Shown: in pieces, positions 28,712 to 38,425 of the stretch
How the letters are laid out: each line of letters opens with the position of its first letter
Position numbering within the stretch: the first letter of the stretch is position 1
Source: Beggiatoa leptomitoformis
Lineage (GTDB): Bacteria > Pseudomonadota > Gammaproteobacteria > Beggiatoales > Beggiatoaceae
Direction of reading: 5' to 3'
Assembly (NCBI RefSeq): GCF_001305575.3
Contig: NZ_CP012373.2
Location: forward strand, 2,108,001-2,172,000
DNA: 64,000 nucleotides
Made by a program: the position numbers and the translations under genes
Notes under the pieces: model-generated
What the model was told of the DNA's origin: nothing
The model's input: the letters and a program-made list of their open reading frames with translations, nothing else
Databases searched by the model: none

Positions 28712-30154
28712 ATGATGTGTCGCCCCCACTCCCTCAAAAACTTACTATTTCTTTATGAAACAACCTTTCTACTGCTGGTTATCGTTACGGGAACGATAGG
28801 CGGTAGCTGGGCTTATTGGTGGCAGAAAACATCTAGTGAATCTGCACGTATCAATGTGTTATATCACAGTATTTACAAAATCCGTGAAACCTTATTTAAG
28901 CAGATAGAAAGCGTCAATAATACCAACCGTTTGGAAGGCCCAGCGGCGTTTATGACTTTTTATCAGGATTATCCAGTGCTGATTAACCAACAATTTGCGC
29001 ATTTAAGCCAGACAACCACGTCAGCCACTGAAAAAGAACTGGTTCAGCAATTTCAAACCGCTTATCTGGTTATTCAAAATAACTTAAATAATTTATTGGA
29101 CTCTAGCACGTTTTACTTACAGTTAGCACAAGGACAATCGGTTAATGCACAAGCTATTATGGCAAAATTTGATGTTGCGTTTACAGCTTTTTTGCGCTTT
29201 TTAGAATCTCAACGGCAAGCCTTAGATGCACAAAACCGACAATGGATACATTGGACATTACTTATCATGCCATTACCTGTTTTGTTAGCTATATTACTGC
29301 TGATTATTTCGCGCCGTGCTGTCCGCCAACGCTTTGTTTTACCTATTTTACAAATCACTGCCGACGCACGACGTATCAGTGCAGGTATGTATGACCCCTT
29401 AATTCATGTTGATGGTGTAGAGGAAGTCCAAACCGTTGCTCGAGCAATCAATCAAATGATGCAAGCCTTATTAGCCAGTCAATCCGCCATCTTAGAAAAA
29501 GAACGCCAAGTTGCTTTAGGTGCATTAGTTCCTGTTATTGCACATAATATTCGTAATCCGCTCGCCAGCATCCGCGCCATTGCACAAATGATGGAATGTC
29601 ACCAAGCGGAAACACTGGAAGCGCGAGATGACATTATTACGACGGTTGACCGTTTAGAACGTTGGGTAACATCACTGGTTTCTTACTTGCATCCTTTAAA
29701 GCCTGTCTTACAACCTGCCAATATGGCAAATGTTTTAACGACAACCGTGCAATTATTGAAGATAAAGCTAGAAGCCAAGCAATTGCAGATAATATTAAAC
29801 GGGTTGACAACCCCCAGCACCGTACTCATGGATGTCAATTTAGTAGAACAAGCCTTGTATGGATTATTAAATAATGCGATAGAAGCCTCACCAACAGGCG
29901 CGAACATTCAATTAACTTTGCATCAACAAGCAGGTGGGCTATTACACTGCACGATTGCAGACCAAGGGAGCGGAATGCCTTTTATTCCTCAAGCACAACC
30001 TCAAGCCCTCGTTGCTCCCATGCCCTCTACCAAGCGTTTCGGTACAGGCTTAGGCATTCCATTTGCGTTTAAAGTTTGTCAAGCACACGGCTGGCAATTA
30101 ACTTTTGCATCAGAGAAAGGACAAGGAACCTGTGTGCAACTCATTATTAAATAA
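28712..30154 (+). CDS. Membrane sensor histidine kinase, orphan
   Basis: 480 residues from ATG 28712, which places the first membrane helix (FLLLVIVTGTIGGSWAYW) at the N-terminus; the frame extends further upstream only as antisense to the GNAT gene. A periplasmic helical sensor (about 40-180) and second helix (about 185-205) are followed by a HAMP segment. The HisKA H-box has phospho-acceptor His278 (AHNIRNPLA). The HATPase domain shows NNAIEAS, DQGSGMPF and the GTGLGIPFAFKV lid. No response regulator is adjacent. By position it may sense the same condition as the neighbouring copper-type pair, but this is a guess. Confidence 0.88.
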   Translation: MMCRPHSLKNLLFLYETTFLLLVIVTGTIGGSWAYWWQKTSSESARINVLYHSIYKIRETLFKQIESVNNTNRLEGPAAFMTFYQDYPVLINQQFAHLSQTTTSATEKELVQQFQTAYLVIQNNLNNLLDSSTFYLQLAQGQSVNAQAIMAKFDVAFTAFLRFLESQRQALDAQNRQWIHWTLLIMPLPVLLAILLLIISRRAVRQRFVLPILQITADARRISAGMYDPLIHVDGVEEVQTVARAINQMMQALLASQSAILEKERQVALGALVPVIAHNIRNPLASIRAIAQMMECHQAETLEARDDIITTVDRLERWVTSLVSYLHPLKPVLQPANMANVLTTTVQLLKIKLEAKQLQIILNGLTTPSTVLMDVNLVEQALYGLLNNAIEASPTGANIQLTLHQQAGGLLHCTIADQGSGMPFIPQAQPQALVAPMPSTKRFGTGLGIPFAFKVCQAHGWQLTFASEKGQGTCVQLIIK

Positions 30155-30331
30155 AACTTAAGTATTTTTAAACGCTTTTTATCCCCTCAAATTAAGGTCG
30201 TATTTTTTTATCCTTTTAATACTGCCAATATTTGGAACTTCCGCAAATTCTGATTCAGACAAAAGTAAAGGCTTAGGAAAAATATTTTAACGAATACGAT
30301 GACATGACTCTCTTCGTTTTTTTGGTAAAAT

Positions 30332-32560
30332 ATGACTCCACCTAACTCCCTCATTAAACCGAGTTTACTGATGCGCTATTTTCATTTACTCATTGTTCTT
30401 ACGCTTTTTTACGCCCCCTCTGGTTTCGCCTCTTTTGATATAGATTGTGACGATAATTTAGGACAACTAACCGTAGCACTACAGGCGGAACACCTTTTAA
30501 GTTGTAATGATGAATTAGCAGGCACTGATTTTTTAAATCCCTACAATGATACCCGTATTAACCTGATGTTAATTTTAGAAGATTTAAAATCAATCCCGCT
30601 AGATATTGTTAAGGCAGAAACCACAGACAATGAGAATATTCGTTATGAAATCCCATTTTATTACAAAGATTTATTTAACTCACAATCCCCACCCCAATCT
30701 GACACAAACGAAGCAAAACCAGTAGAATCTATCGGATTGACATTAGAACAACTGGTAACACAATTAGGTGTTGATAAAGAACTAATAAAAACGACAGGTT
30801 ATCAAGAAGCACAATGTATCTCTAATGACAGCCTTGCTGCTCAATTATTTCTAACAACGCTGAATAACTTATCCATATCAACAGAAGAAAAACAAATCCT
30901 TGCAAAAACTCGATTACAATTATTAGGGCTTTGTCAAGCAACCCCAGCAGCGGCATTAACAATTCCTGTCAACACACCTATTGCCCAAGAAATGGCGACA
31001 TATTTACAAGGGATAAATTACTTTTATAGTTCAGATTTTGCCAATGCCGCCAATGAATTCAAAAAATTATCCACCAGTGAACAAGCTTGGTTAAAAGAAA
31101 CTGCCTTGTATATGTTAGCCCGCACGGCTTTAAACGATACTCAAGCAGATGAATCCTTTGTAGAAACGCAATTAAACCAATATTTAACCCACTATCCACA
31201 AGGTGCTTATGCAGACTCAGCACGCGGGCTATTCCGACGTTTATATTGGTTATCTAATAACCAAGCCAAGTTGGCGAAAACCTTAGCAACAGCGATTAAT
31301 TCGCAACCATCGCTTTACACAGAACAACTTTTTGAATTTATTAACGAAGCTGAACACGCCTTATTCTTCCCCTATACCGATACTGAAAACCCTAAACCCT
31401 CTTTTTTATCAACCTCATTAGATTGGGATGCACCATTGCTTTATGCCGTTGCGGTATTAGTACGGATGCGAACAAATGCGGAAAAACCCATCGAGAGTAT
31501 CCCGCTTGCCGTTTTACAAGATAAACAAACATCGTTTACACAAGCAGGATTAGGGGCTTTACATACTTATTTATTACTCGCAGATACCTATTTTGTACAA
31601 AAAGACTATGCGGCTGTTCTCCAAAAAACGACTAATCAAACCATTAGCAGCCCTGTATCAATGACTACTTTTAGCACCCTGACATTACGCGCATTAGCCT
31701 TTGAAAAAACAAAACAATGGGAAAAAGCAGAAACAATTTGGCTGGACTTATTTAAAAATACCCAACACCCTATCCAACAACGTCAATTACAACTTGCTTT
31801 AGCACTTAATTATGAACAATCTGGACGGCTACAATCTATTTTTGCTAAAGATTCTGCTGTTACTGATAAACGCTTACAACATCTGTTAATTCAACGTTCC
31901 GCCTCTGCCAAACTATTAGAAGACATCTTAAACACACCCGATATCGAAGCACTTACCAAAGCAATTGCACTAAAAACCTTATTATTTAAACAATTAATTC
32001 ATGCAAACTACGCAGAATTTACCCGTATTTATCAACAATACCCCATTAAAGACTATCCTGATTTCAAAGAATTACAAAACTTTCAATGGACAGGAGAACC
32101 ACTCGCCACAGACGATGACCACTACACCTGCCAACCTTTGTTAAAAACCGCGCAACGCCTTGCACAGAATAAAAATGATGCCGTTGCTTTAAATTGTGTT
32201 GGCGAATTTTTCCGCCTATTTTTCTACTACAACTATGCAGAAGTCTATCTATTTTATGATGTTAATTTCTCTGCACCGCATGGCGATAAACCCTACTATT
32301 TAGGTGAAATGCCTGATTATTTTGCAGGCAAAACCTACACGCGCTTAGATTACTCATTAGCCGTGATTGACAATCCCAAAGCCCCCGACCAAGCTAAAGC
32401 CTACGCGCTATACCGTGCGATTAACTGCTTTGCAACCAGCGGAGCCAATCATTGCGGACGACAAGAGATTCCACAAACCCAACGTGCTAACTGGTTCAAA
32501 TTATTAAAACAAAAATATAAAGAGACCGATTGGGCAATCCAACAAAAATATTATTGGTAA
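30332..32560 (+). CDS. Secreted helical-repeat (TPR-like) protein of unknown function
   Basis: Up to 742 residues; ATG 30371 is an alternative start that leaves a shorter signal peptide (MRYFHLLIVLTLFYAPSGFA). After cleavage there is a Cys-containing N-terminus, then many helical pairs in the style of tetratricopeptide or YfiO repeats (FANAANEFKKLSTSEQAWLKETALYMLARTAL; KTKQWEKAETIWLDLFKN). The C-terminus holds several cysteines (CVGEFF, INCFATSGANHCG). The following DUF3142 gene starts at the last base of its stop codon (TAATG), so the two proteins likely act together. Such pairing of a large TPR-like protein with DUF3142 appears in other proteobacteria, as far as I recall. Confidence 0.65.
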   Translation: MTPPNSLIKPSLLMRYFHLLIVLTLFYAPSGFASFDIDCDDNLGQLTVALQAEHLLSCNDELAGTDFLNPYNDTRINLMLILEDLKSIPLDIVKAETTDNENIRYEIPFYYKDLFNSQSPPQSDTNEAKPVESIGLTLEQLVTQLGVDKELIKTTGYQEAQCISNDSLAAQLFLTTLNNLSISTEEKQILAKTRLQLLGLCQATPAAALTIPVNTPIAQEMATYLQGINYFYSSDFANAANEFKKLSTSEQAWLKETALYMLARTALNDTQADESFVETQLNQYLTHYPQGAYADSARGLFRRLYWLSNNQAKLAKTLATAINSQPSLYTEQLFEFINEAEHALFFPYTDTENPKPSFLSTSLDWDAPLLYAVAVLVRMRTNAEKPIESIPLAVLQDKQTSFTQAGLGALHTYLLLADTYFVQKDYAAVLQKTTNQTISSPVSMTTFSTLTLRALAFEKTKQWEKAETIWLDLFKNTQHPIQQRQLQLALALNYEQSGRLQSIFAKDSAVTDKRLQHLLIQRSASAKLLEDILNTPDIEALTKAIALKTLLFKQLIHANYAEFTRIYQQYPIKDYPDFKELQNFQWTGEPLATDDDHYTCQPLLKTAQRLAQNKNDAVALNCVGEFFRLFFYYNYAEVYLFYDVNFSAPHGDKPYYLGEMPDYFAGKTYTRLDYSLAVIDNPKAPDQAKAYALYRAINCFATSGANHCGRQEIPQTQRANWFKLLKQKYKETDWAIQQKYYW

Positions 32561-33270
32561 TGAGAAATTACCGTTTATTTTTCTTGAGCTGTAGCGTTTT
32601 TATTGCCGCCGCCACACCGCTAACCCATTCTGTACAGCCACATAACTATCAAGCATTTTGGGTGTGGGGTGGCATAAAAACTGCGCAAATTCCCCCAACG
32701 GCACAACGCTTGTATATTTTGCAAGGCAGTATTCGCCCTGACAAACAACAAGGCTATTTTCAACGTCAAGGTATTTTGGTAAAACCACTAAATACCCCTG
32801 TCTTCTTAGTTTATCGTTTAGAAATATTGGCTTGGGACGCGGTGATATGGCAAAGTATTTTAAATCAAATCCATTATTGGGAGGCGCAATCGCCCGCTGT
32901 TCTAGGGATTCAACTGGATTTTGATGCACAAACGAAACAATTAGATAAATATGAACAATTTTTGCGACAAGTTCGTATAACATTACCGCAACAATATCAA
33001 TTGAGTATTACGGGGTTATTAGATTGGAGTCAAAACGCATCCCCAACGGTTTTACAAATCCTTGCGGACACAGTGGATGAGGTGATTTTTCAAACTTATC
33101 AAGGTAAACACACGATTCCCCACTACAAAGCGTATCTGCATTCTTTAGCAGAGCTACGTGTACCGTTTAAAGTTGGTATTGTGGCGCGAGGGGTGTGGGA
33201 TAGGAAAGATGAGCAATGGTTAGAACAATTAAGCCATTATAAGGGTATCGTGGTATTTTTATTGCCTTGA
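32560..33270 (+). CDS. DUF3142-family exported protein
   Basis: 236 residues from ATG 32560. Signal-peptide-like N-terminus (LFFLSCSVFIAAATP), then the DUF3142 pattern: AFWVWGGI at the start, PVFLVYRLE, GIQLDFDAQTKQLDKYEQFLRQVR, LSITGLLDW, VDEVIFQTYQG, and FKVGIVARG. The strand-helix order, with acidic DFD and E-x-I-F-Q-x-Y motifs, suggests a TIM-barrel related to glycosyl hydrolases. Activity has not been shown to my knowledge. Coupled to the TPR-like gene by stop-start overlap. Confidence 0.8.
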   Translation: MRNYRLFFLSCSVFIAAATPLTHSVQPHNYQAFWVWGGIKTAQIPPTAQRLYILQGSIRPDKQQGYFQRQGILVKPLNTPVFLVYRLEILAWDAVIWQSILNQIHYWEAQSPAVLGIQLDFDAQTKQLDKYEQFLRQVRITLPQQYQLSITGLLDWSQNASPTVLQILADTVDEVIFQTYQGKHTIPHYKAYLHSLAELRVPFKVGIVARGVWDRKDEQWLEQLSHYKGIVVFLLP

Positions 33271-33305
33271 GGATAACTAAGCGATAAATAATGGATAATG
33301 GTATT

Positions 33306-33563
33306 TAACCTGAGTTCGGGATAAGAAATTCTCGTTCCCACGCTCCAGCGTGGGAATGCCTACCGCGTCGCTCCAGCGGCGAGGACTTTAATCACTTATT
33401 TAAGATAAAAACCATTGAGTTAAATCCGCCTCAATGTTTAACCAGCCTAAGCAAACGCGCCGCTAGAGCGACGCGGTAGGCATTCCCACGCTGGAGCGTG
33501 GGAACGAGATAAACCAATTAAATTTATTAATTTTTCCCTATTTCTTATCCCGAACTCAGGTTA
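33306..33563. mobile_element. MITE-like palindromic element, 258 bp
   Basis: Perfect 23-bp terminal inverted repeats (TAACCTGAGTTCGGGATAAG... at 33306-33328 and its complement at 33541-33563) enclose a second 51-bp inverted repeat with one mismatch (33331-33381 with 33458-33508). The inner repeat contains CGTTCCCACGCTCCAGCGTG and TACCGCGTCGCT. There is no coding capacity. The whole can fold into one long hairpin. It fits a non-autonomous transposon mobilised by a transposase in trans; no transposase is in the window. A related inner design occurs at 56718. Confidence 0.75.
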
Positions 33564-33646
33564 TTTAACGCTATGCTATCCCTGCTGTTTTTTGCCATTG
33601 GTTGATTGCAAGACGACTTCACAAGCATTTATCATGCTGTTAATCA

Positions 33647-36600
33647 TTAATATTTTTTCAAGTCCTGATTCAGATAATCTTTTAGCCCGACTACATTTTT
33701 ATTATAAAACGCATAACGTCCTCTACCTGCCTTCTTAGCTTCATACATTGCGTTATCCGCAAATTTTAACAACTGCTCTAAATCTTGCCCATCATCGGGA
33801 TAAATGCTAATTCCAATACTTGCAGAAATGGTGACTTGATGCGTATTTAATATAAATGGTTGTTGTAACGCAGTAATAATCCGTTTTGCCATCACGCTTG
33901 CATCGTATGGGTCATGCAGTTCCGTTAATATCATTGTAAATTCATCTCCCCCTAAACGCGCAATCGTATCTGTTTCGCGCACAGACACAATAAGCCGTTC
34001 TGCAATTTGTTGCAGCAACAAATCGCCCACTGCGTGACCTAAGGTATCATTAACAGGTTTAAAACCATCAATATCAATAAATAACAAAGTAAATAGCCGA
34101 TGATGCCGATTAGCCCATGCACGCGCTTGGATTAAATTATCATGGAATAATAAGCGGTTTGGTAATCCTGTTAGTGAATCATAATTTGCCAAATAGCGAG
34201 CGTGTTCAATATCTTGCTGTAATCGTGAAATATCGCTGAGAATTGCCATATATTGCACAGGATTTTTATGTTCATCCGTAATCAAGGAGATGGTCAACCA
34301 TGCAATATATAACTCGCCATCTTTTTTCCGATTCCAAATCTCTCCTTGCCAATGTCCTGTTTGTTCAATACTTTGCCAGATTTGTTGATAAAATTCTTTA
34401 TCGTGTCGTCCTGATGATAAAAAATGCGTGGATTTACCCAATACTTCCTCAAGGTTATATCCTGTAATCCGACTAAAAGCAGGGTTTGCTCTTAATAAAT
34501 GGTTAGATAAATCTGTAATAAAAATACCATCGGCAGTGGTTTCAAAAACCGTGGCGGTGAGTTGTAAATCTTGTTCAGCCTGTTTTTGTACGGTGATGTC
34601 TTCTATCATCCAAATATCCCCTTTTTCGGGCATAGCGGGGTCAACGGCAGTGCCGACAAGTCGCGCCCAAAAGGGTTTATTATTTTTGGTATGAATTAAA
34701 TACTCTGTCGTAAAATTTTCGCCGCGTTGAAATTGCGCCATTGCCTGTTGCGTAATTTTTTCACAATCTGTTGGTTGTACACATAATTCATCAAAGGTCA
34801 TTCGATATAACGCATCAGGTGGATACCCAATTAAATCAGCTAGTTTATGATTAACCCGAATAAAATGATTATTTTTAACATAAGCGATGCCTATAATACT
34901 GTTTTCAATAATAACTTCTAATTCGCTAACTGTATCGCGCAATTCTGACTCTAGTCGATAGCGTTCTGTAATATCAATAGAAACAGCAACTAAGCCAATA
35001 GTTTCTCGATTTTCTCCCAATAATGGAATGTATTTATTTTCTAAGACCAGCTCTTTTAATTTTGTAATATTACTTAATGTGTTACCTGTTGCAAAAACGG
35101 TTTCGATACAATTCACTTCTGCGGGAAAACCATCCAACACTTGGAAAATGGAGCTACCCACTAATTCATTGCTTTGATAGCCTAACGCACCTAATGATTT
35201 CCCTTGTGAAAATTGAATATTTCCTTGTTTATCAATAACAAATAAAATGATAGGTGCAACATTAATAACTGCCCGTAGTCGCTCTTCACTTTGGCGCAAG
35301 GCTTGTTCTGCTTGCTTACGTTCGGTAATGTCGCGGGTAATGGCATAAACGCTTTGTTGTTCGACGAGTGGGTAGGCTGTCCATGAAACCCATTTGTAAT
35401 CACCCGATTTACATAAATATCTGTTTTCAAAATCAAATATAATATTACCCGCCATCATTTTACGTACCACTTGGCGCGTTATCTCGTGGTCGTCGGGATG
35501 AATAAAATTCAAAATGGGTTTTGCCAATAATTCTGTTTTTGTCCAGCCCAGTATTCGCTCCCATGCGGGGTTTAACTCGGTAAAATAGCCCTGAAAGTTG
35601 CTAATAGATTGCATATCCACAGAAAAATTAAACAGTCGACCGCGCTCTTCTTCAACTTGTTTACGTTCCGTAATATCGATTAATGTTGTAAGAAGCAGTA
35701 ATTGTCCATTCGTTTGTGGCAGGCGTGAGCTGGTAAATAAGATATTGAGTTTCTTACCTTGACGGTTTTGGATGTGCCATTCACCTTCTGTTTCCTGTGT
35801 TTCCTGTTCACCCGCTAACAAGGCGTTATAACGCGCAAGCCAAATGGTATGTTTTTCTGGTGGAATAACCCGTGTAACTGAATGACCAATCAATTCTTCA
35901 GGCTGATAGCCATAAAGTTGGCAGTACGCAGGATTAACGCGAACATACAGACCTTTTTCATCAGTAACGCAAATTCCAATTTTGCTCACTTCAAAAATGG
36001 TAGTCAGTAGGGTTTGGCTTTCTTGTAGTGCGTGTTCGATACGTTTATGTTCAGAAATATCGACATAAATACCAACGATTCGATAGGGAATTTCTTCTTC
36101 ATTCCACAAGGCTGCCGCGCGAATAAGAATCCAACGATAGGTTTGGTCTTTATGTCTTAAGCGGTATGTTCCTTCGTAATCAGCAATTTTTTTGTCCAAA
36201 TAGGCTTCTAAAGTATTCCACATACGCGCAAAATCGTTAGGGTGAACAAAACGGCTGATTTCGTCTAATTCATCAGGAATTTCATCATCTTGATAGCCTA
36301 ACATGTATTTCCAACGTGCGGAAATATGTACTCGATTGGTGAGTAAATTCCAATCCCACATACCATGATTTGCACCTTGCATAGCCAGTTGGAAACGTTC
36401 TTCGCTGTCTCTTAGTTTTTTTTCTATTTGTTTTTGTTCGGTAATATCGGTAGCAACTGCGTAGTAATAGGTTTGTTGAGGGACGCTATTCAGTGACCAT
36501 TGCAACCAGTGATATTGTTCGTCAGCAACGCGCCACTGTCCAACAAAGTTAATACTGGTCTTATGTTGCGCAAAGAGGGTGGTTAGGGTTTTTTGAATCG

Positions 36601-36763
36601 TCTGCTGTTCATCTGGGTGTAACCATGACAGTAAATTAGTATTGACAACAGGTTGTCGCGCCAAGTTAGTTTCCCATGCAGGATTTGCTTGGATAATTGT
36701 CCCTGTCGTGTCTATTACACAGAGTAACGCGGTGACATGGTTAAAGAAATCATGAGCAGCCAT
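33647..36763 (-). CDS. Multi-PAS diguanylate cyclase
   Basis: 1038 residues without membrane helices, hence a cytoplasmic sensor. About seven PAS/PAC modules in series start near residues 1, 115, 245, 370, 490, 610 and 730 (recurring SEERF/SEERL and ITERKQ/ITVQKQ linkers). A GGDEF domain follows (about 865-1030) with an intact GGDEF at 938-942 and an RETD inhibitory site five residues before it. It should make c-di-GMP with product inhibition, and has no EAL domain. Likely targets are the two PilZ proteins in this window. Monocistronic. Confidence 0.93.
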   Translation of the reverse strand: MAAHDFFNHVTALLCVIDTTGTIIQANPAWETNLARQPVVNTNLLSWLHPDEQQTIQKTLTTLFAQHKTSINFVGQWRVADEQYHWLQWSLNSVPQQTYYYAVATDITEQKQIEKKLRDSEERFQLAMQGANHGMWDWNLLTNRVHISARWKYMLGYQDDEIPDELDEISRFVHPNDFARMWNTLEAYLDKKIADYEGTYRLRHKDQTYRWILIRAAALWNEEEIPYRIVGIYVDISEHKRIEHALQESQTLLTTIFEVSKIGICVTDEKGLYVRVNPAYCQLYGYQPEELIGHSVTRVIPPEKHTIWLARYNALLAGEQETQETEGEWHIQNRQGKKLNILFTSSRLPQTNGQLLLLTTLIDITERKQVEEERGRLFNFSVDMQSISNFQGYFTELNPAWERILGWTKTELLAKPILNFIHPDDHEITRQVVRKMMAGNIIFDFENRYLCKSGDYKWVSWTAYPLVEQQSVYAITRDITERKQAEQALRQSEERLRAVINVAPIILFVIDKQGNIQFSQGKSLGALGYQSNELVGSSIFQVLDGFPAEVNCIETVFATGNTLSNITKLKELVLENKYIPLLGENRETIGLVAVSIDITERYRLESELRDTVSELEVIIENSIIGIAYVKNNHFIRVNHKLADLIGYPPDALYRMTFDELCVQPTDCEKITQQAMAQFQRGENFTTEYLIHTKNNKPFWARLVGTAVDPAMPEKGDIWMIEDITVQKQAEQDLQLTATVFETTADGIFITDLSNHLLRANPAFSRITGYNLEEVLGKSTHFLSSGRHDKEFYQQIWQSIEQTGHWQGEIWNRKKDGELYIAWLTISLITDEHKNPVQYMAILSDISRLQQDIEHARYLANYDSLTGLPNRLLFHDNLIQARAWANRHHRLFTLLFIDIDGFKPVNDTLGHAVGDLLLQQIAERLIVSVRETDTIARLGGDEFTMILTELHDPYDASVMAKRIITALQQPFILNTHQVTISASIGISIYPDDGQDLEQLLKFADNAMYEAKKAGRGRYAFYNKNVVGLKDYLNQDLKKY

Positions 36764-37139
36764 AGCAGTTTCTATTGTTAGCGTATTATGAATAACTAAT
36801 CATTTATAATATAAATCATAGCATTAAACTAGCATTAAAATCTTAAGGATTTTATTTTGGATAAAATCAGACTTTCTGCAAAAATATCAAAAAAGACGGA
36901 TAACGGATAATATTGTTTGAAACAGTTATATCCGTATTACTTTCTTGATTTTACCAAGTTGGACATTCCACTTGCCTTATTTGTTTATGGACTCCACAGT
37001 TCCCACATCTTATGCTATTTTCCACATCCTGTTTATTGTGGCTTTTGAGACGGGCTATTTTATCAATGACAATAACACACTTTATTCTTTTAACTAATGG
37101 CGTTAACTATGCTAATTATAAGCAGATGGCAACTAGTGC
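36764..37139. other. Divergent intergenic region with a degenerate ACGGATA hairpin
   Basis: 376 bases between the GGDEF gene and smr. The only feature recognised is the hairpin at 36903-36935. A 61-codon frame at 37012 overlaps the smr start in another frame and is not supported. Confidence 0.5.
36903..36935. repeat. Degenerate ACGGATA-family hairpin
   Basis: ACGGATA (36903-36909) and TATCCGT (36929-36935) around a decayed inner stem and TTTGAAA loop, the same plan as 14481. It lies in a divergent gap, so it is more likely a dispersed repeat than a terminator. Confidence 0.6.
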
Positions 37140-37694
37140 ATGGCTAGTGATGATGATAAAAACAAATCAGATGACAGCATCTTGTTTCATACATTGATGC
37201 AACAATCTGGGGTAAAGCCAAATCCACCTGCTAATCGTGTTTTAGATACGTCACCTCGCCCGCGTCCTATCCCCCGCCAACGATTTTTAGAAGATGCCCA
37301 AGTTAAAGAAGATATGCTGTCAGATGCTTATGACCCAGCAGAATTAGAAACAGGTGAGGAGTTATTATTTTTACGCTCAGGCATTCAGCAAACTTTGTTC
37401 CGTCGATTACGACGCGGACAGTTGAGCATTGAGACAGAATTAGATTTACACGGTATGACTGTGCCTATAGCGCGTGAAGCCATTGCAGAATTTTTACATT
37501 ATTGTCAAAGTCGTAATATTCGTTGTGCGCGCATTATTCATGGTAAAGGTTATGGCTCATGGCAGAAACAACCTATTTTAAAAATCAAGGTCAACCATTG
37601 GTTACGTCAGCGTGATGAAGTGCTGGCCTTCTGTTCAGCCCGTCCTGTTGATGGTGGAACAGGTGCTGTGTATGTGTTGCTTAAACGTGGTTAG
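37140..37694 (+). CDS. Smr-domain endonuclease-like protein
   Basis: 184 residues. A disordered charged N-terminus (1-90) precedes a small MutS-related (Smr) domain (about 95-184) with LDLHGMT and the RIIHGKGYGSW motif, the two conserved blocks of Smr nucleases; RPVDGGTGAVYVLLKRG closes the domain. E. coli SmrA/SmrB have this layout and SmrB cleaves mRNA at collided ribosomes. This length and N-terminal extension fit that class. Which Smr paralogue it matches cannot be told. Confidence 0.9.
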   Translation: MASDDDKNKSDDSILFHTLMQQSGVKPNPPANRVLDTSPRPRPIPRQRFLEDAQVKEDMLSDAYDPAELETGEELLFLRSGIQQTLFRRLRRGQLSIETELDLHGMTVPIAREAIAEFLHYCQSRNIRCARIIHGKGYGSWQKQPILKIKVNHWLRQRDEVLAFCSARPVDGGTGAVYVLLKRG

Positions 37695-37861
37695 CGTGAA
37701 TAACACGACTTTAAAACGGTGAGAGCCGTATCATTATTAAATGAGTGCATTTTTCAAATCTGAAAATTCGGCTAATCCTGATTCAAACAGATTTTTAACT
37801 ATCCGTCATCACGTAGATACTGATACTATTTGTCCCTCCTTATTGGCTTTTATCTGCTCGC

Positions 37862-38425
37862 ATGTCCACTCCTTTAGTTACTGAGTTACAAAATAATATT
37901 CGCCTACGACTTGGTTTATGGTTCATTCTTTTTATTCTCTCTGCTTATGGTCTTTTGTTATTAAATGATTACCGATACAAAGTAATGGGAGAATACACAG
38001 AAGCGAATAAACGCCTAGCGCAATTACAAAGCATTACCCAGCAACAATACTGGTTAGAACGCAAGCAACAAGTACAAACCTTACGACTGGATACAGAAAG
38101 TCATTTATGGCTTGCTAATAGTAAAGGGTTAGCACAAGCCAATGTGCAAGCATGGTTAAGTAATCAACTAAAAGTTGCGGGCATTAAAGAACCGCGTATT
38201 AAAGCAGAAGCAGCAATTGATGCCACACAAACCGCACTTAATTTATGGCAAGTAACGGCACAAGTAGAAGCCCCATTTAGTGTGAATAGCGTTAATACCT
38301 TACTGCTCGCCATCACGCAAAATCCACAATGGCTGATTATTGAACGGTTTGAAATCCGTTCAGGACAATCCATGCGCTTTACCCTCGTTGTTACTGCTTA
38401 TTTTCTACCGTCTGCAAATTCATGA
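37862..38425 (+). CDS. GspM-like type II secretion inner-membrane protein
   Basis: 187 residues: a short cytoplasmic tail, one membrane helix (LGLWFILFILSAYGLLLL), a coiled coil (YTEANKRLAQLQSITQQQYWLERKQQ) and a ferredoxin-like periplasmic domain. This is the GspM plan. The next two genes look like GspC/XpsN and the GspD secretin. The order M-(C/N)-D matches the Xanthomonas xps cluster, where L precedes M; here L is missing at this place and a candidate lies at position 1. It overlaps the next gene by 4 bases (ATGA). Confidence 0.65.
   Translation: MSTPLVTELQNNIRLRLGLWFILFILSAYGLLLLNDYRYKVMGEYTEANKRLAQLQSITQQQYWLERKQQVQTLRLDTESHLWLANSKGLAQANVQAWLSNQLKVAGIKEPRIKAEAAIDATQTALNLWQVTAQVEAPFSVNSVNTLLLAITQNPQWLIIERFEIRSGQSMRFTLVVTAYFLPSANS

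Noticed and set aside
37012-37197. 61-codon frame ahead of smr
   Set aside because: Overlaps the smr start in another frame and has no support.
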